Assembly: GCF_001550155.1 (NCBI RefSeq)
Contig: NZ_LRUF01000024.1
Location: 224,648 to 288,647, forward strand
DNA: 64,000 nucleotides
From: Pseudoalteromonas arabiensis
GTDB lineage: Bacteria > Pseudomonadota > Gammaproteobacteria > Enterobacterales > Alteromonadaceae
Direction: 5' to 3'
The notes under the pieces were generated by a model. That model saw nothing but the letters and a program-made list of their open reading frames with translations. It did no database searches and was not told the origin of the DNA. Below are positions 15,375 through 28,800 of this stretch, one piece after another; the first letter of the stretch is position 1; every line of letters starts with the position of its first letter. Position numbers and translations under genes: made by a program.

Positions 15375-17509
15375 GATACTTTTCCAACCGTATGAGTCGA
15401 CAAAGCAGATAAAACGTGGGATTTAGGTCCATCGGCTACAACTTTACCGTTATCTAATACGATGACCCGATCAACAAGCTCTAGCAGTGATGTTCTATGT
15501 GTAACAACAATGAGAGTCTTTTCTTGGCAGCTACGTTTTATGTTATTAATGATCTTAGATTCACTATTATGATCCAGTGCTGAGGTAGGCTCATCCATTA
15601 ATAAAATGGGTGGATTGTTTAGCAAGGCTCTTGCGATCCCCACCGCTTGGCGTTGACCACCAGAGAGTAGGCGACCCTGTTCACCTACTTGCATATCAAA
15701 TCCGTCAGGGTGTGAATTAATTAACTCAAATAACTGGCTTTGCTGGCACGCAGATAAAATTTGCTCGTCTTTTGCATGCCATGCACTTAGCGTTATATTG
15801 TCTTTTAAGGTACCAAAGAATAGTGAAATTGTTTGGGGAACATACCCAATATTATGACGAAGCTCTGCAGGGTCAATTTGGTGAATGTCATTGTTATCAA
15901 TTAAAATTGATCCAGAATTGGGTTCGTAAAGACCTAAAATAAGTTTTTCTACAGTGCTTTTTCCTGAGCCATTACGCCCTAAAATAGCGACTTTTTCACC
16001 TGCCTTTATTTTGAAACTTACACCGCATAACGCTTCATTGCTTTCATCTGAGTATTTGAATCGCACATCGTTAAACTCAATATCTCCGAGTAACACAGGG
16101 TGGCTTAGCCAGTGTTTACCAGGGGGGCGTTCGACTTCTTTTTCCATTATTTCATTTAATGAATGCATAGCAATTGCTGCATGATGGAACTGGGCAAGTA
16201 CCGCCGCAGATTGGCTAATGGGTGCCATAGTTCGAGACGACAATAAATAGGCTGCAATTAGCCCGCCTTGAGTTAAGTCGCCTTCTATAATGAGATGCAC
16301 ACCGATCATCATGATCACCACACCGACACATTGCTGTACCCACGCGCCTGCATTGCTGATTGAAGATGAAATGAGACGACTTTGAGCATTAACTCGAGCA
16401 ATGTAAATTGTTGATTTTTCCCAATTAGATTGAGTTTTACATTCACTGTGAAAGCTTTTTACATCTTCAATGTTTGTTAAACTTTCTACTAAGACTGCAT
16501 TTCGCATTGAACTGGCTTTCATTGTTTGCTCAGATAAGCTCTCAAGCTTTCTGTGTGCTGCTAATGCATAGCTCAGCAAAAGCACTGCGCCGATGATAAT
16601 TGGCAGGCTAAGCTCTACCCCAATAATGGCAATAACAACAAGAAATAAAAGCACGAAGGGAAGATCAACGAGCGCAATTAAAGTGATCGAGCTAAAAAAG
16701 CTGCGAACGGCCTCGAAAGACTGAATATTACTCGCAAAGGAACCGGCTGATGCAGGGCGATTCTTTAGTTTCATACCCAAAACTCGCTCCATGATTACCG
16801 CCGACACTTTTACATCAATTCTACTTGCAGCAAGCTCGACAAAATAACTGCGCACTAATCTTAGTATGAAATCTGCGGTCAGAGCCAGCAGCACACCGAT
16901 TGCTAACACCCACAGTGTTTCTGTCGCATGGTTTGGTACAACACGGTCGTAGACGTTCATCACAAACAGTGGCATAGCAATAGAAAGTACACCAAGTGCA
17001 ATCGCGGAAACAATGACATCTTTATAAAGGGTTCGGCATTCTTTTATTACACCCCAAAACCAGCCATCTTTTGATAGCTTTTGCAGTACCGGTGAGCGTG
17101 CATCGAAGGCAAATTCAGGTTGTGCATAAATGACCATACCCGAACTTGTTTCATTCAATTCATCAAGGCTTATCGTGACGGCAGAATCACTTAATTCTGG
17201 GTAGATGACTTGTGCGGTATTATCTGTCAGGTTCAGCTTAGTGATAACACATGCTTGATTGTTCTGTAAGATTAATACAGCGGGTAATAAAGCCACATTG
17301 AGATCGCAAAGTGCTTTATGAACAACTTTGGTTTTAAAGCCTATCCGTTTCGCTGCCCGTGAAAACCCTGAGGGGTTTAGCAAACCATTTTCAAGAGGAA
17401 GGCCGCTCAATAGCGTTTCTCTCGAAAATTCGCGATCATGATAACGACATAAAATCTCTAGGCAATCAACAAGACTACCGCCATGGTCGAGTGCGTCATT
17501 TTCTTGCAT
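15371..17509 (-). CDS. lapB: Type I secretion ABC transporter (LapB family)
   Basis: A 712-aa exporter ATPase. Residues 1-130 are a C39-like domain without the protease Cys motif, as in RTX and adhesin exporters. Residues 150-430 hold a six-helix transmembrane domain, and the C-terminal 240 residues are the nucleotide-binding domain. Visible motifs are Walker A GRNGSGKST, signature LLSGGQRQ, Walker B ILLMDEPTSALD and the switch His in VVTHR. It should export the giant adhesin without cleaving it. It lies 31 bp after the TolC-OmpA gene and overlaps lapC by 4 bp. Confidence 0.93.
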   Translation of the reverse strand: MQENDALDHGGSLVDCLEILCRYHDREFSRETLLSGLPLENGLLNPSGFSRAAKRIGFKTKVVHKALCDLNVALLPAVLILQNNQACVITKLNLTDNTAQVIYPELSDSAVTISLDELNETSSGMVIYAQPEFAFDARSPVLQKLSKDGWFWGVIKECRTLYKDVIVSAIALGVLSIAMPLFVMNVYDRVVPNHATETLWVLAIGVLLALTADFILRLVRSYFVELAASRIDVKVSAVIMERVLGMKLKNRPASAGSFASNIQSFEAVRSFFSSITLIALVDLPFVLLFLVVIAIIGVELSLPIIIGAVLLLSYALAAHRKLESLSEQTMKASSMRNAVLVESLTNIEDVKSFHSECKTQSNWEKSTIYIARVNAQSRLISSSISNAGAWVQQCVGVVIMMIGVHLIIEGDLTQGGLIAAYLLSSRTMAPISQSAAVLAQFHHAAIAMHSLNEIMEKEVERPPGKHWLSHPVLLGDIEFNDVRFKYSDESNEALCGVSFKIKAGEKVAILGRNGSGKSTVEKLILGLYEPNSGSILIDNNDIHQIDPAELRHNIGYVPQTISLFFGTLKDNITLSAWHAKDEQILSACQQSQLFELINSHPDGFDMQVGEQGRLLSGGQRQAVGIARALLNNPPILLMDEPTSALDHNSESKIINNIKRSCQEKTLIVVTHRTSLLELVDRVIVLDNGKVVADGPKSHVLSALSTHTVGKVS

Positions 17510-17540
17510 ACACTATCCATACGTTAATTTACAACCTAGC

Positions 17541-19559
17541 TTAAGACCAGCCATTTTGTGCTGTAGCTGAGCGATTGCTAGAGTCGGTTATTACAGCTTC
17601 TATGCGACGGTTTGCAGCATTTGCGCGAACGGAAATTTCGTTAATTCTTGGCTGATCTGTTCCATAGCCTAAAGATGTGACGCGGTTAGGTGCAATACCG
17701 TATTGCTGGATAAGTAGCTCTGCGACTGAAAAGGCGCGCTTTTCTGATAGCTTGCGATTGTAAAGGGCAGGGCCTTCTAATGAGGCATGCCCTTGAATCT
17801 CCACCTGCTTAGTAGGATGCTCTTTTAAAAATTCAGCTAACCTAGCGATTTCTTGCATATATTCAGGGCGCACTACACTGGAGTCAGCTAGAAAAGGAAT
17901 ACCAATCTCGACATTACTGGTATTACTGCGGTATTTAGTGCACCCTCTGTCATCGACTTCTGTAAATGCGGGGGTCGATGGGCAGTCATCTTGCTCATTT
18001 GCAATACCATCATTGTCATCATCAGCAAAGGTTGTTATGGGGGCTTGTGGTGCTGGTGTGGCAGGAATGTTCAAATAACTAGGCATCGCAGTCACACTCA
18101 TATACGCGTTATCTTGCTTCTTTTTTTCTTGCAAAAACGCTTGTCGTCCCAATGTTGCTGCAACATCGTATTTAGGGCAAACATACTCCGCATTATGCGC
18201 AATTGGATCATCGGTAAGTTCACTTATTGATGGGAACTTGTCAGATTTTACATTTAGTGTTTCTAGTAACTTACCCATCTCTGCAAGCATGGTTAAGATC
18301 GCAGTTTGACGGTCGTAAAGTGCCGCTGTATAGGCTCTATTTGACTGAAATGATTCGTTCTCTGCGTCAAGTACATCAAGTAAGGTGCGCTGACCAATAT
18401 CAAACTGATCTTTATACGCAAATTTTACCTTATTAGAAGAATTTTTATGGTTTTCCAAAGAAGGAATTTTACTTTGCAGCACGAGTACATTGTTGTAAGC
18501 CACTTGAAGATTTTGTCGTATTTCGATACAGGTTTGGTCACGTTGGTATTTCGCAACATTGACCTCTTGGTACGCTTGATCTAAGTTAGCACTATCACGA
18601 CCCCCACTGTAGAGGTTATAGCTAATATCAATGCCCACACGTGCTTCAGATTGCGTTTCATCTAACCCCAGCTCGTTTCGGTCTTGCATACCGTAACGTG
18701 CTGATAAATCGACATTTGGATGAAAAGCGGCGCGTTGTGAGTCGGCGTTAGCTTGTTGTGCTTCAATATTGTATAAAGAAGCATAAAAGTTAGGGCTGTT
18801 TTTATATGCCAAGTCCAGTGCTTGATTGATAGAAATAGGAATAGCATCGTCACTGAGTTTTGCTTTAACAACTCCTTTGGTCGGCAATTCGCCAACAATC
18901 CGTAAATAGCGAGCACTTACATCATGTAAGTTTGCATATTCGGTCATGACATTTGATTGAGCGAGTGATAAACGACCACTAATTTGTTCTAAGTCAGCGG
19001 CACGTGCCACACCGGCTCCAACGCTTTGTTCAATTTGTTGATAAACCGATTGATGTTCTTGTAGGTTATTTTCTGCAAGTTGTACCAGCTCGGTAAATTT
19101 TTGTACATCTAAGTATGCGACACTGGCTTCAAGTGCTGTTTGCTCAGCTTGAGTGAGGAGCTCAAAATAACGGATTAGCTGGATACGTTCAAAACGTCTT
19201 ACTGTGTTTGAAGTTCGAAATCCATCATAAAGCATCTGTCCTAACGTTAATTCTGCTGTATTACGATTAAACTCTTCATCAATACCATAATTTCGCTTTT
19301 CATATCCTGCACTTGCAGATATATCTACCGTTGGTAAATAACCTGAACGCGCTGCATCAATGCCATGCATCGATGCTTTAAATGCATGCCACGCCTGCTG
19401 GACTTCAGGGTTATTTGCAATGGCTTTATCGGCGACATAATTAAGTGGCATAGATGAGGTTTGCTCTGCTTGAGCATTTAAAATACATCCGTTTGCAACA
19501 AAAAATAAAGCGATAGCACTGATGAGTTTTCTATTAGTGAACTGTTTATTTATAGCCAT
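17541..19559 (-). CDS. TolC-type outer-membrane channel fused to an OmpA peptidoglycan-binding domain
   Basis: A 672-aa secreted protein with a signal peptide ending NAQA. Residues ~35-440 are a TolC/AggA-type outer-membrane efflux domain, with its two internal repeats (YVADKAIANNPEVQQAW and AYKNSPNFYASLYNIEAQQ). After a linker comes an acidic, thrombospondin-3-like segment (DDDNDGIANEQDDCPSTP). An OmpA/MotB domain follows (FLADSSVVRPEYMQEI, QGHASLEGPALYN, NRRIEAVI). Known TolC proteins of about 430-500 aa lack this tail. The fusion would anchor the secretion channel to peptidoglycan. It is the first gene of the operon with lapB, lapC and the LuxR gene, and is divergent from the adhesin. Confidence 0.9.
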   Translation of the reverse strand: MAINKQFTNRKLISAIALFFVANGCILNAQAEQTSSMPLNYVADKAIANNPEVQQAWHAFKASMHGIDAARSGYLPTVDISASAGYEKRNYGIDEEFNRNTAELTLGQMLYDGFRTSNTVRRFERIQLIRYFELLTQAEQTALEASVAYLDVQKFTELVQLAENNLQEHQSVYQQIEQSVGAGVARAADLEQISGRLSLAQSNVMTEYANLHDVSARYLRIVGELPTKGVVKAKLSDDAIPISINQALDLAYKNSPNFYASLYNIEAQQANADSQRAAFHPNVDLSARYGMQDRNELGLDETQSEARVGIDISYNLYSGGRDSANLDQAYQEVNVAKYQRDQTCIEIRQNLQVAYNNVLVLQSKIPSLENHKNSSNKVKFAYKDQFDIGQRTLLDVLDAENESFQSNRAYTAALYDRQTAILTMLAEMGKLLETLNVKSDKFPSISELTDDPIAHNAEYVCPKYDVAATLGRQAFLQEKKKQDNAYMSVTAMPSYLNIPATPAPQAPITTFADDDNDGIANEQDDCPSTPAFTEVDDRGCTKYRSNTSNVEIGIPFLADSSVVRPEYMQEIARLAEFLKEHPTKQVEIQGHASLEGPALYNRKLSEKRAFSVAELLIQQYGIAPNRVTSLGYGTDQPRINEISVRANAANRRIEAVITDSSNRSATAQNGWS

Positions 19560-19742
19560 ATCATCCTCTTTTTTGACTAAATTTTATTCACGCTAAGTTA
19601 AGGTTTAGCTAACATTTTAAAATACTGCAACTACTACAATTGTTTAAATGTGAACTTTTTCTTCTGGATTCATGTTCCTGTTTTAATAGTTAAATAGTAT
19701 TAAATAAGTGGCTGACCTGTACCATAGTCCAGTAACTTAGTG

Positions 19743-19771
19743 TTGTTTCTTAACTAGGCTTTACTTATATA
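19743..19771 (+). promoter_or_regulatory. Possible sigma-70 promoter of the giant adhesin
   Basis: TTGTTT (19743-19748) and TATATA (19766-19771) are 17 bp apart and 31 bp before the adhesin ATG. The 243-bp divergent region is very AT-rich and also holds the promoter of the TolC-OmpA operon. No -24/-12 or sigma-28 element is seen, so the adhesin seems not to belong to the flagellar sigma regulons. Confidence 0.35.
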
Positions 19772-19802
19772 AAAGTATTACTGGTACGTTGAGGAGCGGC
19801 AA

Positions 19803-22800
19803 ATGGATGCAAACCAATTATTAGTTATCGATGTTCAAGGTTCTGCTGGCATTATCCAAGCAGATGGCTCTATTAAGGCACTTGAGGTGGGTGATGTGAT
19901 CACCGTGGGTGACACTGTTGTAACGGCTGAAAAGTCGACTTTAACAATAGATGTACAGGGCGAATCATTATCAATACCAGCCAGTAAAAGAATCACAATT
20001 ACTCCCGATTTAGTTGCCAAAGGCAGTCAAGACAGTTCTGAAAATACGGTGTTTGATGAGTCTATAGATGATGCGATTGCAAGTTTAAATCAAGCAAACT
20101 CAACGCCACCTCAGCAACAAGCAACTGGCGATATCAGCGACTTTCTACAAGCTTTAGAAGGTGATGGAGACATTCTTGAGAATTTAGAAGCAACCGCAGC
20201 GGGTGGCACTGGTGGTGCTACGTCAGGTGGTGGCACGTCCTTTGTTGAGCTTGCTCGTATTGCAGAAGGAATAGATCCCTCAGGTTTATCATTTGATGAC
20301 AGCCTAAATGCAAGTAGTGATGGCATTTTTACGCCAAGGGATACCACCGATGGTGTTGTACCTAATGACGCTTTGGCAACATTAAGCGTTAATGAAATCG
20401 GCAATTCGAACAATCCTCAACCGGTTATTTCGGGTATAACAGAGAACCTTGTGGGTGAGACATTAACTGTCACAGTCACTGATGTGAATGGCAACACTCA
20501 AGTTGTTACTGTGATTGTCCAGCCTGATGGTACCTTTACGACTACACCGCTAGACCCCTTACCAGATGGACCGATTGTGATTGATGTGGATGTGATCGAT
20601 CCTAACGGTAATCCACTGAATGATAATATCTTGGCAAATATAGATACAACGGGCCCTCAAGTGCAGCTTAATGCGCTTAATGACTCTGCTTCACCTAATG
20701 TTGAGATTTCGGGCACCGTGTCAGGAATTGAAGTGGGTGGAGATGTCACAATCACTGTGACTGACAGCCAAGGGCGAGTACAAACCATTGTGACTCAAGT
20801 TGATGAACAGGGTAATTGGAGCATAACAGCGCAAGATCTTTCTGAAGGGCTATACAATGTTGTCGCCTCAGCAATTGACGAAGTAGGTAATGAGGGGGTT
20901 GATACTGATAGTAGCCTCATTGATTTAACGCCGCCTGATATTACGCTTGTTGCGATTGCCGACACTAACGATACCACACCCACATTTGTTGGGCGGGTTG
21001 ATGATGTGCCAGAGGGAACTCAGGTACGTATTCAAGTTGTTGATAGTAACGGTCAGTCACAAATATTTACAGCCATTGTTGGTGCTGATGGCAGTTATAC
21101 CGTAGATGCAACGGCGGGATTTCCTGAAGGGGCATTTACCGCTATCGCGACAGTGGTGGATCCTGTTGGTAATAGTGCATCGGCCAATGCCAATGGAGAA
21201 ATCGCATTTTCTCCTATTTCAATAACAATCAACTCAATTGCTGATAGCAATGACCCGACGCCATTCCTTAGCGGTCAAACCGAAGGCGTTGCGGCGGGTA
21301 CAACCATCATGCTGATGATCACTGCCAGTAATGGACAAGTCATTAACTTGCTTGCAGTTACTCAAGCTGATGGTAGCTGGTCACTGCAAATGACAGAACC
21401 GCTTCCTGAGGGGGACTTTACTATTGTTGCAACTGTTCTGGATCCTCAAGGCAATGAAGCACAGGCGACAGCGGTTGGCAATGTTGATTTAACGGTTAGC
21501 ATTAACTTTATTATTGATACAAACGATACAACCCCTGTAGTGACAGGTTCAACCCAAGACGTTGATGCAGGTACAGTGGTCACCGTTACCTTCATTGGTA
21601 GTGATGGTGCTACAGAAACACTACAAGTGATTACCGATGCAAACGGGGATTGGTCAGTAGAAGCAATAACACCGCTGGTGGAAGGAACATTCACTGTTAC
21701 AGCAACGGTAACGGATGCGGTAGGTAACACGGCAACGGCGACTGAAATAGGTGAAATAGACTTAACCGATCCTGTTATTTCTATAGACACATTAAATGAT
21801 ACCAATGACACGACGCCGACTATCTCAGGCTCCGTTTTAGATGTTCCTGCAGGAACAACAGTGACATTACTGGTCACAGACAGCAGTGGTAATGCGCAAA
21901 CACTCATAACGACAACGGATGCAGATGGTAACTGGCAAGTTGATGTTATAAATGACTTAGCTGAAGGTGACTACACCGTTATGGCGAGTGTTAACGATGA
22001 AGCTGGTAATAATAGTACGGCCACAGCAACGGGCACCGTTGATTTAACACCGCCAATAATAACAATCAATACCATAGGTGATGTTAATGATTTAACGCCC
22101 ACTGTAGATGGCACAACACAAACCCTAGACGCCGGCACTGAAGTCACCATTACTGTGACAGATAGTAGTGGAGCGCAGCAGACTTTCATAACCACGACAA
22201 ATGCCGATGGAAGTTGGTCAATAACCCTAACAGAGCCCCTTGCTGAGGGAGAGTTTACTGTTGTAGCCCAAACGCAAGATGCAGCTGGCAATACTGCACA
22301 GGATACGGAAGTTGGTGTGATTGATTTAACTGGACCAACTATAGAAATTAATGATTTTACCCCGTCAAATGACGTAACGCCTATTATTTCTGGGGTGGTG
22401 AGTGGTGTTGATGTAGGTACACAAGTAACCGTGACTTTAGTGGATAGTAACGGCAATCAACAAACATTAACAGCCACTGTTAATGCTGATAATAGTTGGC
22501 AAGTTGGTGCCAATCAAGCCATTGTTGAAGGGCCGTTTACAATTACCGCTACGGTAAACGATCTGGCTGGTAATCAAGCCACAGACACAGCGCAAGGCAT
22601 TATAGATTTAACCGCACCGATAATTACATTAGACGATCCTGGCAGTAGCGCTGATACAACTCCGACTATTTCAGGTGTCGTTGAAGGTGTTGATGAAGGC
22701 ACTGCGGTGACCATTGTTGTGGTTGATGCAAATGGTAATAGTCAAGAATTAAGCGCAGTGACAAACATCAATGGTGGCTTTTCAATTGATGCTGTTACAG

Positions 22801-25800
22801 AGCTTAGTGAAGGTCAGTATACTGTCACCGCAACAGTTGCAGATGCAGCTGGAAACCAAGCTTCTGCAACTGCAAATGGGTTAATTGATTCATCATTACT
22901 CACCATTACTATTGATGCAATCGGTGAAACAAATGACACCACCCCAACCATTTCAGGGACGACAATTAATGCAGCTCCTGGGAACGTAATAACGGTTGTA
23001 GTTACGCCAGCCTCGGGACCTGCGCAGAGTTTTGTGACCCAAGTCGGCCCTGATGGATCATGGAGTATTGAGGTGCCTACCGCGCTTGCTGAAGGTGAAA
23101 TTTCAGTTGATGCGACTGTGACAAATTCTCTTGGAAATACGGCTAACGAAGTTATTAGCGGTATTATTGATATCACAGCGCCTGTGGTTTCTATTGATGA
23201 AATTGGTGTCACGAACGACAGTACACCCATCATCACAGGCTCGGCAGAAGGTGCCTTAGCGGGAAGTACAGTGACAGTAACCGTGTTTGACTCTGTAAAT
23301 AACAGCCAAACTTACACAACAACGCTGGATGCACAAGGTAATTGGGTTGTACAAGTTACAACACCTGTCAGCGAAGGTAATTTTTCAGTAACAGCAAGCG
23401 TGACTGATAACGCAGGTAATACAGGGCTCGATACCGAGATAGGCACATTAGATTCTACAGCACCACTGATAACCATTGATAACCTTGGCACAGTCAATGA
23501 CCCTACACCAATTATTAGCGGTACAACAAATGAACCTGCTGGCAGTATTGTACAACTCACGGTAAGTAACGGGGTTGATAGTTATGTTTTTACAGCCATT
23601 GTCAGTGGTGGTGGCACGTGGGCTGCAGAGGTACCTGAAGAATTACAAAATGGCACATTTGATATTGTAGCCTCGATTACTGATGCGCAGGGCAATGAAG
23701 CTGTAGCAACAAGTTCGTTTGTTTTAAATGCCAGTGCGCCCAGTCTTTCAATTGATACAATTAACGATACCAATGACACGACACCCACCATCAGTGGTAC
23801 ATCGGATGCGCCTAACGGTACCGTGGTGTCTATTATTGTCGAAGACAGTAACAGTAATTTGCAAGCCTTATCTGCCGTCGTTCAAAATGGAATTTGGGTA
23901 GCCAATGTCACATCGCCATTAAGTGAAGGGGCATTTTCTGTATCAGCTTCCGTTACTGTAAATGGTATAACTGGTGATGCAACAGCCCAAGGTCTTGTTG
24001 ACATAACGGCACCAACGGTCAGTATTGATGCACTAGCTGATACCACGGATATTACCCCTCTCATATCTGGACAAGCTTCAGGCTTGGCTATTGGCAGTGT
24101 TGTTACTTTACAAGTGACTGATAGCGCTGGAAATACTCAATCATTAGCAGCGGTTGTTGGTGCCAATGGTAATTGGTCTGTCGAGGTGGAGACAGGGTTA
24201 GCTGAAGGTACTTACACCGTTGAAGCCACTGTCGCAGACACGGCAGGCAATACCGCTTCAGACACTGCCACAGGCGTTGTCGACTTAACTGCACCTCTTG
24301 TCTCAGTTAATGGTCCTTTCCTAACAAATGATGATACGCCACTTGTAACTGGTAGCTCTGATTTAGCGAATGCAAGTGTTGAAGTAACATTTACGGATGT
24401 GAATGGCGATAGTCATATTGTTGTCGTGCAAACGGACAGTAACGGAAACTGGAGTGCAGAGGCTTCGCAGTCACTCGCAGATGGTAGTTATAATGTTTCA
24501 GCAAGCGTAACGGATGCTGCCGGTAATACAGGTACTGACACTGATAGCGGTGTGATTGATACAATTCCTCCACAGCTTGCCTTTGAACCTACCTTATTAT
24601 TAGGTCAATTGATTACTTTGAGTGGTACATCAGATTTACCGGCAGGAAGTGTGATTACGGTTACTCAAAATTTAATTGGTGCACCAGCAGTCACAACAAC
24701 CGTGACAACAGATGCTAATGGGAATTGGTCATTAACGGGGTTGAGTGTGCCTATTGTTAATTTGGCATCTATTACAGCAACCGCGTCAGATGCTGCAGGT
24801 AATGTCACAACAATTACTACAACTGACTTTGATGATACACCGCCGATTTTAACTGTCAGTGTAGATGCTTTAACTAATGATAATACCCCCCTTATTTCGG
24901 GCACCACTGATGCTGGCCAAGGCGCGCAAGTAACCGTTGTTGTTACCGATCAAGCAGGGAATAGCCAAACACTCAATGCGACTGTGAATGCAAATGGTGA
25001 ATGGTCAATCAGTCCGAATGTGATACTGGCAGATGGCACATTTACTGTCAGTGCCAGTGTACAAAATAGTTTTGGTAATACCACAACAGAAACAGCCAGT
25101 GGCGTTATTGATACTGTAGCACCGAGTTTAACGCTTGATGGCGTTGGGAGTGGCAATGATGTAACACCTGTACTGAGTGGCACCAGTGACGAAATAGGTG
25201 CGACCATTAATATAGAAGTGACTGATAGCAATGGGACACAGCAAATTAGTGCAACAGTGGCAAGCGATGGCACATGGTCTGTAGAAGTGCCAAATGGCTT
25301 AGCTGAAGGAAGTTACACTGTTACTGCATCAGTCAGTGACGATGCAGGTAATACGACAACCCAAAACGCGACAGGTGATATTGATATTACCTTGCCTATA
25401 GTTACTGTGAATAATAACGGATTAGGAAACGATAGCACGCCATTATTAAGCGGCACATCTGGTGAGGCAGTAGGAACAGTTGTCAACCTTACAGTGACCG
25501 ATATCAATGGTGATACGTATGATTTAACCGCAACGGTTGATGCCAATGGTGACTGGCAAGTAGAGGCGCCTTCACTCCCTGATGGTAATTACACCGTTTC
25601 AGCGAGCATAACCGATGATGCCGGCAATATTGGTACAGCATCCGGCACCGGTAATATAGACACTGTTGCCCCTGCGATTTCGATTAACAGTCTTGGTACT
25701 GTAAACACAAATACACCGACAATAAGTGGTACCTCAACAGAGCCGCAAGGCACACAAATATCTCTGATTGTGACTGATTCTAATAACGTTGATGTGTCTT

Positions 25801-28800
25801 TAACGGCTGTCGTTGATAGCAATGGAGATTGGTCGGTTACATCTATGGTATTAGCTGATGATGACTATACTGTTGTAGCCACAGTCGTAGATCCTGCAGG
25901 TAATACTGCCAGCACCTCAAGTGACTTCACTGTTAACATCAGCGCGCCGAGCATGTCAGTTGATGCGATAGCTGATACGAATGATACAACCCCTACAATC
26001 ACAGGTACTACTTCAGCGCCAAACGGCTCGACAGTGACCGTGGTGATTGATGATGGTACTAACCCGCCACAAACATTAACTGCGACTCTTCTTGATGGCA
26101 TTTGGTCTGTGACACCACCTACAGCATTAGCAGAAGGTAATTTCATAGTGACAGCAACGGTTACCGTTGGAGGTGTTGATGGTGAGGCGTCAACGATAGG
26201 CGTTGTTGATTTAACAGCACCTACTATCAGTATTAACAACATAGGTAGTACAAATGACGATACACCAACAATTAGTGGGGTCACTGATGCAAGTGCTGGC
26301 AGTACCGTTACATTAGAAATTACGGATTCACTTGGCGGCATCCAAACGATCACCGCGACTGTACAGGCTAATGGCACATGGTCGGTATCGCCGAGCATAG
26401 CATTAGCAGAGGGCAGTTTTACAGTTAACGCCAGTGTATTTGATGTTGCAGGTAACGAAGGTACGGCAACTGAAACAGGCCTAATAGATACGACTGCGCC
26501 AACAATCGTGATTGATCCACTCTCTGATACAACAGACGTAACACCATTGATCAGTGGGCAAAGTAGCGGCGCTTCAGTCGGTACGCTTGTTACACTAACC
26601 ATTACCGATGGCGCAGGGCAAGAGCAAGTCGTCACGACGCAAATACAACCAGGGGGGGTATGGTCAGTTGAGGTAACCACACCATTGGCTGAGGGTGAAT
26701 ACACTGTTAATGCGACATTCGAGGATGCTGCTGGTAATCAAGGCGCGGATACAGAAACAGGCAATGTTGACCTTACTGCGCCCAATATCACCATTGATGC
26801 ACCTGAATTAACTAACGATAATACACCAACAGTAACCGGTACGTCTGATTTAGCAAACACGCAACTAGACGTGACCTTTTTAGATGCCAACAGTGTTAGT
26901 CATATTGTTACCGTAACCACAGATGCATCAGGTAACTGGAGTGCAGATGCAGGTCAAGCGCTTGCCGACGGTAGCTATACCGTATCAGCGACAGTTCAAG
27001 ATAATGCGGGTAACACCGGCACAGCATCTGATAGTGGTGTTGTTGATACTATTGCACCTGATATTCGCATTATACCTTCGTTCCTATTAGGTAATTTAGT
27101 AGAGCTATCTGGCACATCTGATTTACCTCAAGGCAGTGTCATTACCATTACTGAGCAGTTAGTCGACGGCTTAGTGGGCGCAACTTATACGGCTACGACT
27201 GATGCAAATGGCGATTGGGAGGTTCTTGGAATTACTGTACCGCTACTTAACTTAGCTTACGTAACAGCCACTGCCACGGATGAAGCAGGGAACACCGCCA
27301 CTGTGAGTACATTAAATTTTGATAATGTTGCTCCTGTATTAACACTTAATGTTGATTCTTTAACTAATGACACGACGCCGACTATCTCAGGAACAACTGA
27401 TATGGGAGAAGGTACTGTTATTAACATTACCGTCACTGATAGTGCGGGTGGATCGCAAAGCTTTACAGCGACAGTGTTAAATGATCAAACATGGTCTGTT
27501 GATGTCCCTTCAGCGCTTGCAGAAGGTGGCTTCACGGTGACAGCGTCGGTTCGCGACGAAGTAGGTAATTTAACCACGGAGCAGGTTTCGGGTGTGCTAG
27601 ACAGTGTAACCCCAAGCCTAGTTATTAACGATATTGGCGCTACTTCAGATGTTCGACCAACGATTTCAGGCAGTAGTAATGAAATTGGCGGTACGGTCGT
27701 TGTCGAAGTAGCGGGGCAAGAAATTACAACGACAGTGGCAAGTGATGGAACGTGGCAGTTTATTGTTCCCCTTGATATTAGCGATGGCAGCTACACCATT
27801 ACTGCCACAATTACGGATGATGCTAATAATACGCAAACAGTAACAACCCCCATTACTGTCGATACGGTTGATCCTGTTGTCACACTGGATCCGCTTGTAT
27901 TAGGTAATTCAAGTACGCCAGTTATTTCTGGAACATCGACAGAACCACAAGGTACGCTTGTCGATATTAGCGTTACTGATAGTAATGGCGATACTCAAAC
28001 ATTGACGGCAACAGTACAAATCGATGGTACTTGGCAAGTAACGCCTAGTGATTTGCCTGATGGTAACTATAGTGTGACCGCGAGTATTACCGACTCTGCG
28101 GGCAATTCAGGTAGTGCCTCAGATACCGGTGCAATTGACACCTTTGCGCCAATCCTTGTCATTAATGGTCTTGGCACGATAAACGACACTACACCAACCA
28201 TTAGTGGGACAACGAGTGAACCACAGGGTAGCACGGTGAATATAACCGTTGAAAATGACGGCAATACTTATCCACTTACTGCAACAGTGCAAGCAGATGG
28301 TAGTTGGTCTGTCGATGTATCACCTGCTTTAACAGATGGTGCAGTCAGTATTACTGCAAGCATTACTGATGCAGCCAGTAATACGACAACGGCCATTGAA
28401 ACAGCGACTCTTGATAGTAATGCACCTACTATCGCTGTTGACGCACTAACAGTGACGAACAATACAACACCGACTATTTCTGGCACCAGTGATGCCGCAG
28501 ACACCACGCAGGTGACTGTGAATGTAGAAGATGCACTTGGCAACATTCAGACCGTCTTTGCCACCGTAACAGGGGGTGTATGGAGTGTGCAATTATCGAC
28601 ACCATTAAGCGAAGGTAGTTTTAGTATTACAGCGAGTGTGACCGAAGGCGGGTTAACAGGCACTGCCACACGCAGTGGTGAAATCGACCTAACGGCACCT
28701 CTATTCAGTGTTAATACGCCAGATGTAACAAATGATACAACTCCTACAATCAGTGGCACGAGTGATGCTCCGCAAGGTACCCTAGTATCAATAACCGTAA

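Noticed and set aside
25865-26704. Long open frame antisense to the adhesin (279 codons), with many similar ones along 20100-29400 on the minus strand
   Set aside because: They mirror the Ig-like repeats, have repetitive Val/Ser/Thr-rich low-complexity translations and lack ribosome sites. They arise from the codon bias of the repeated sense sequence.
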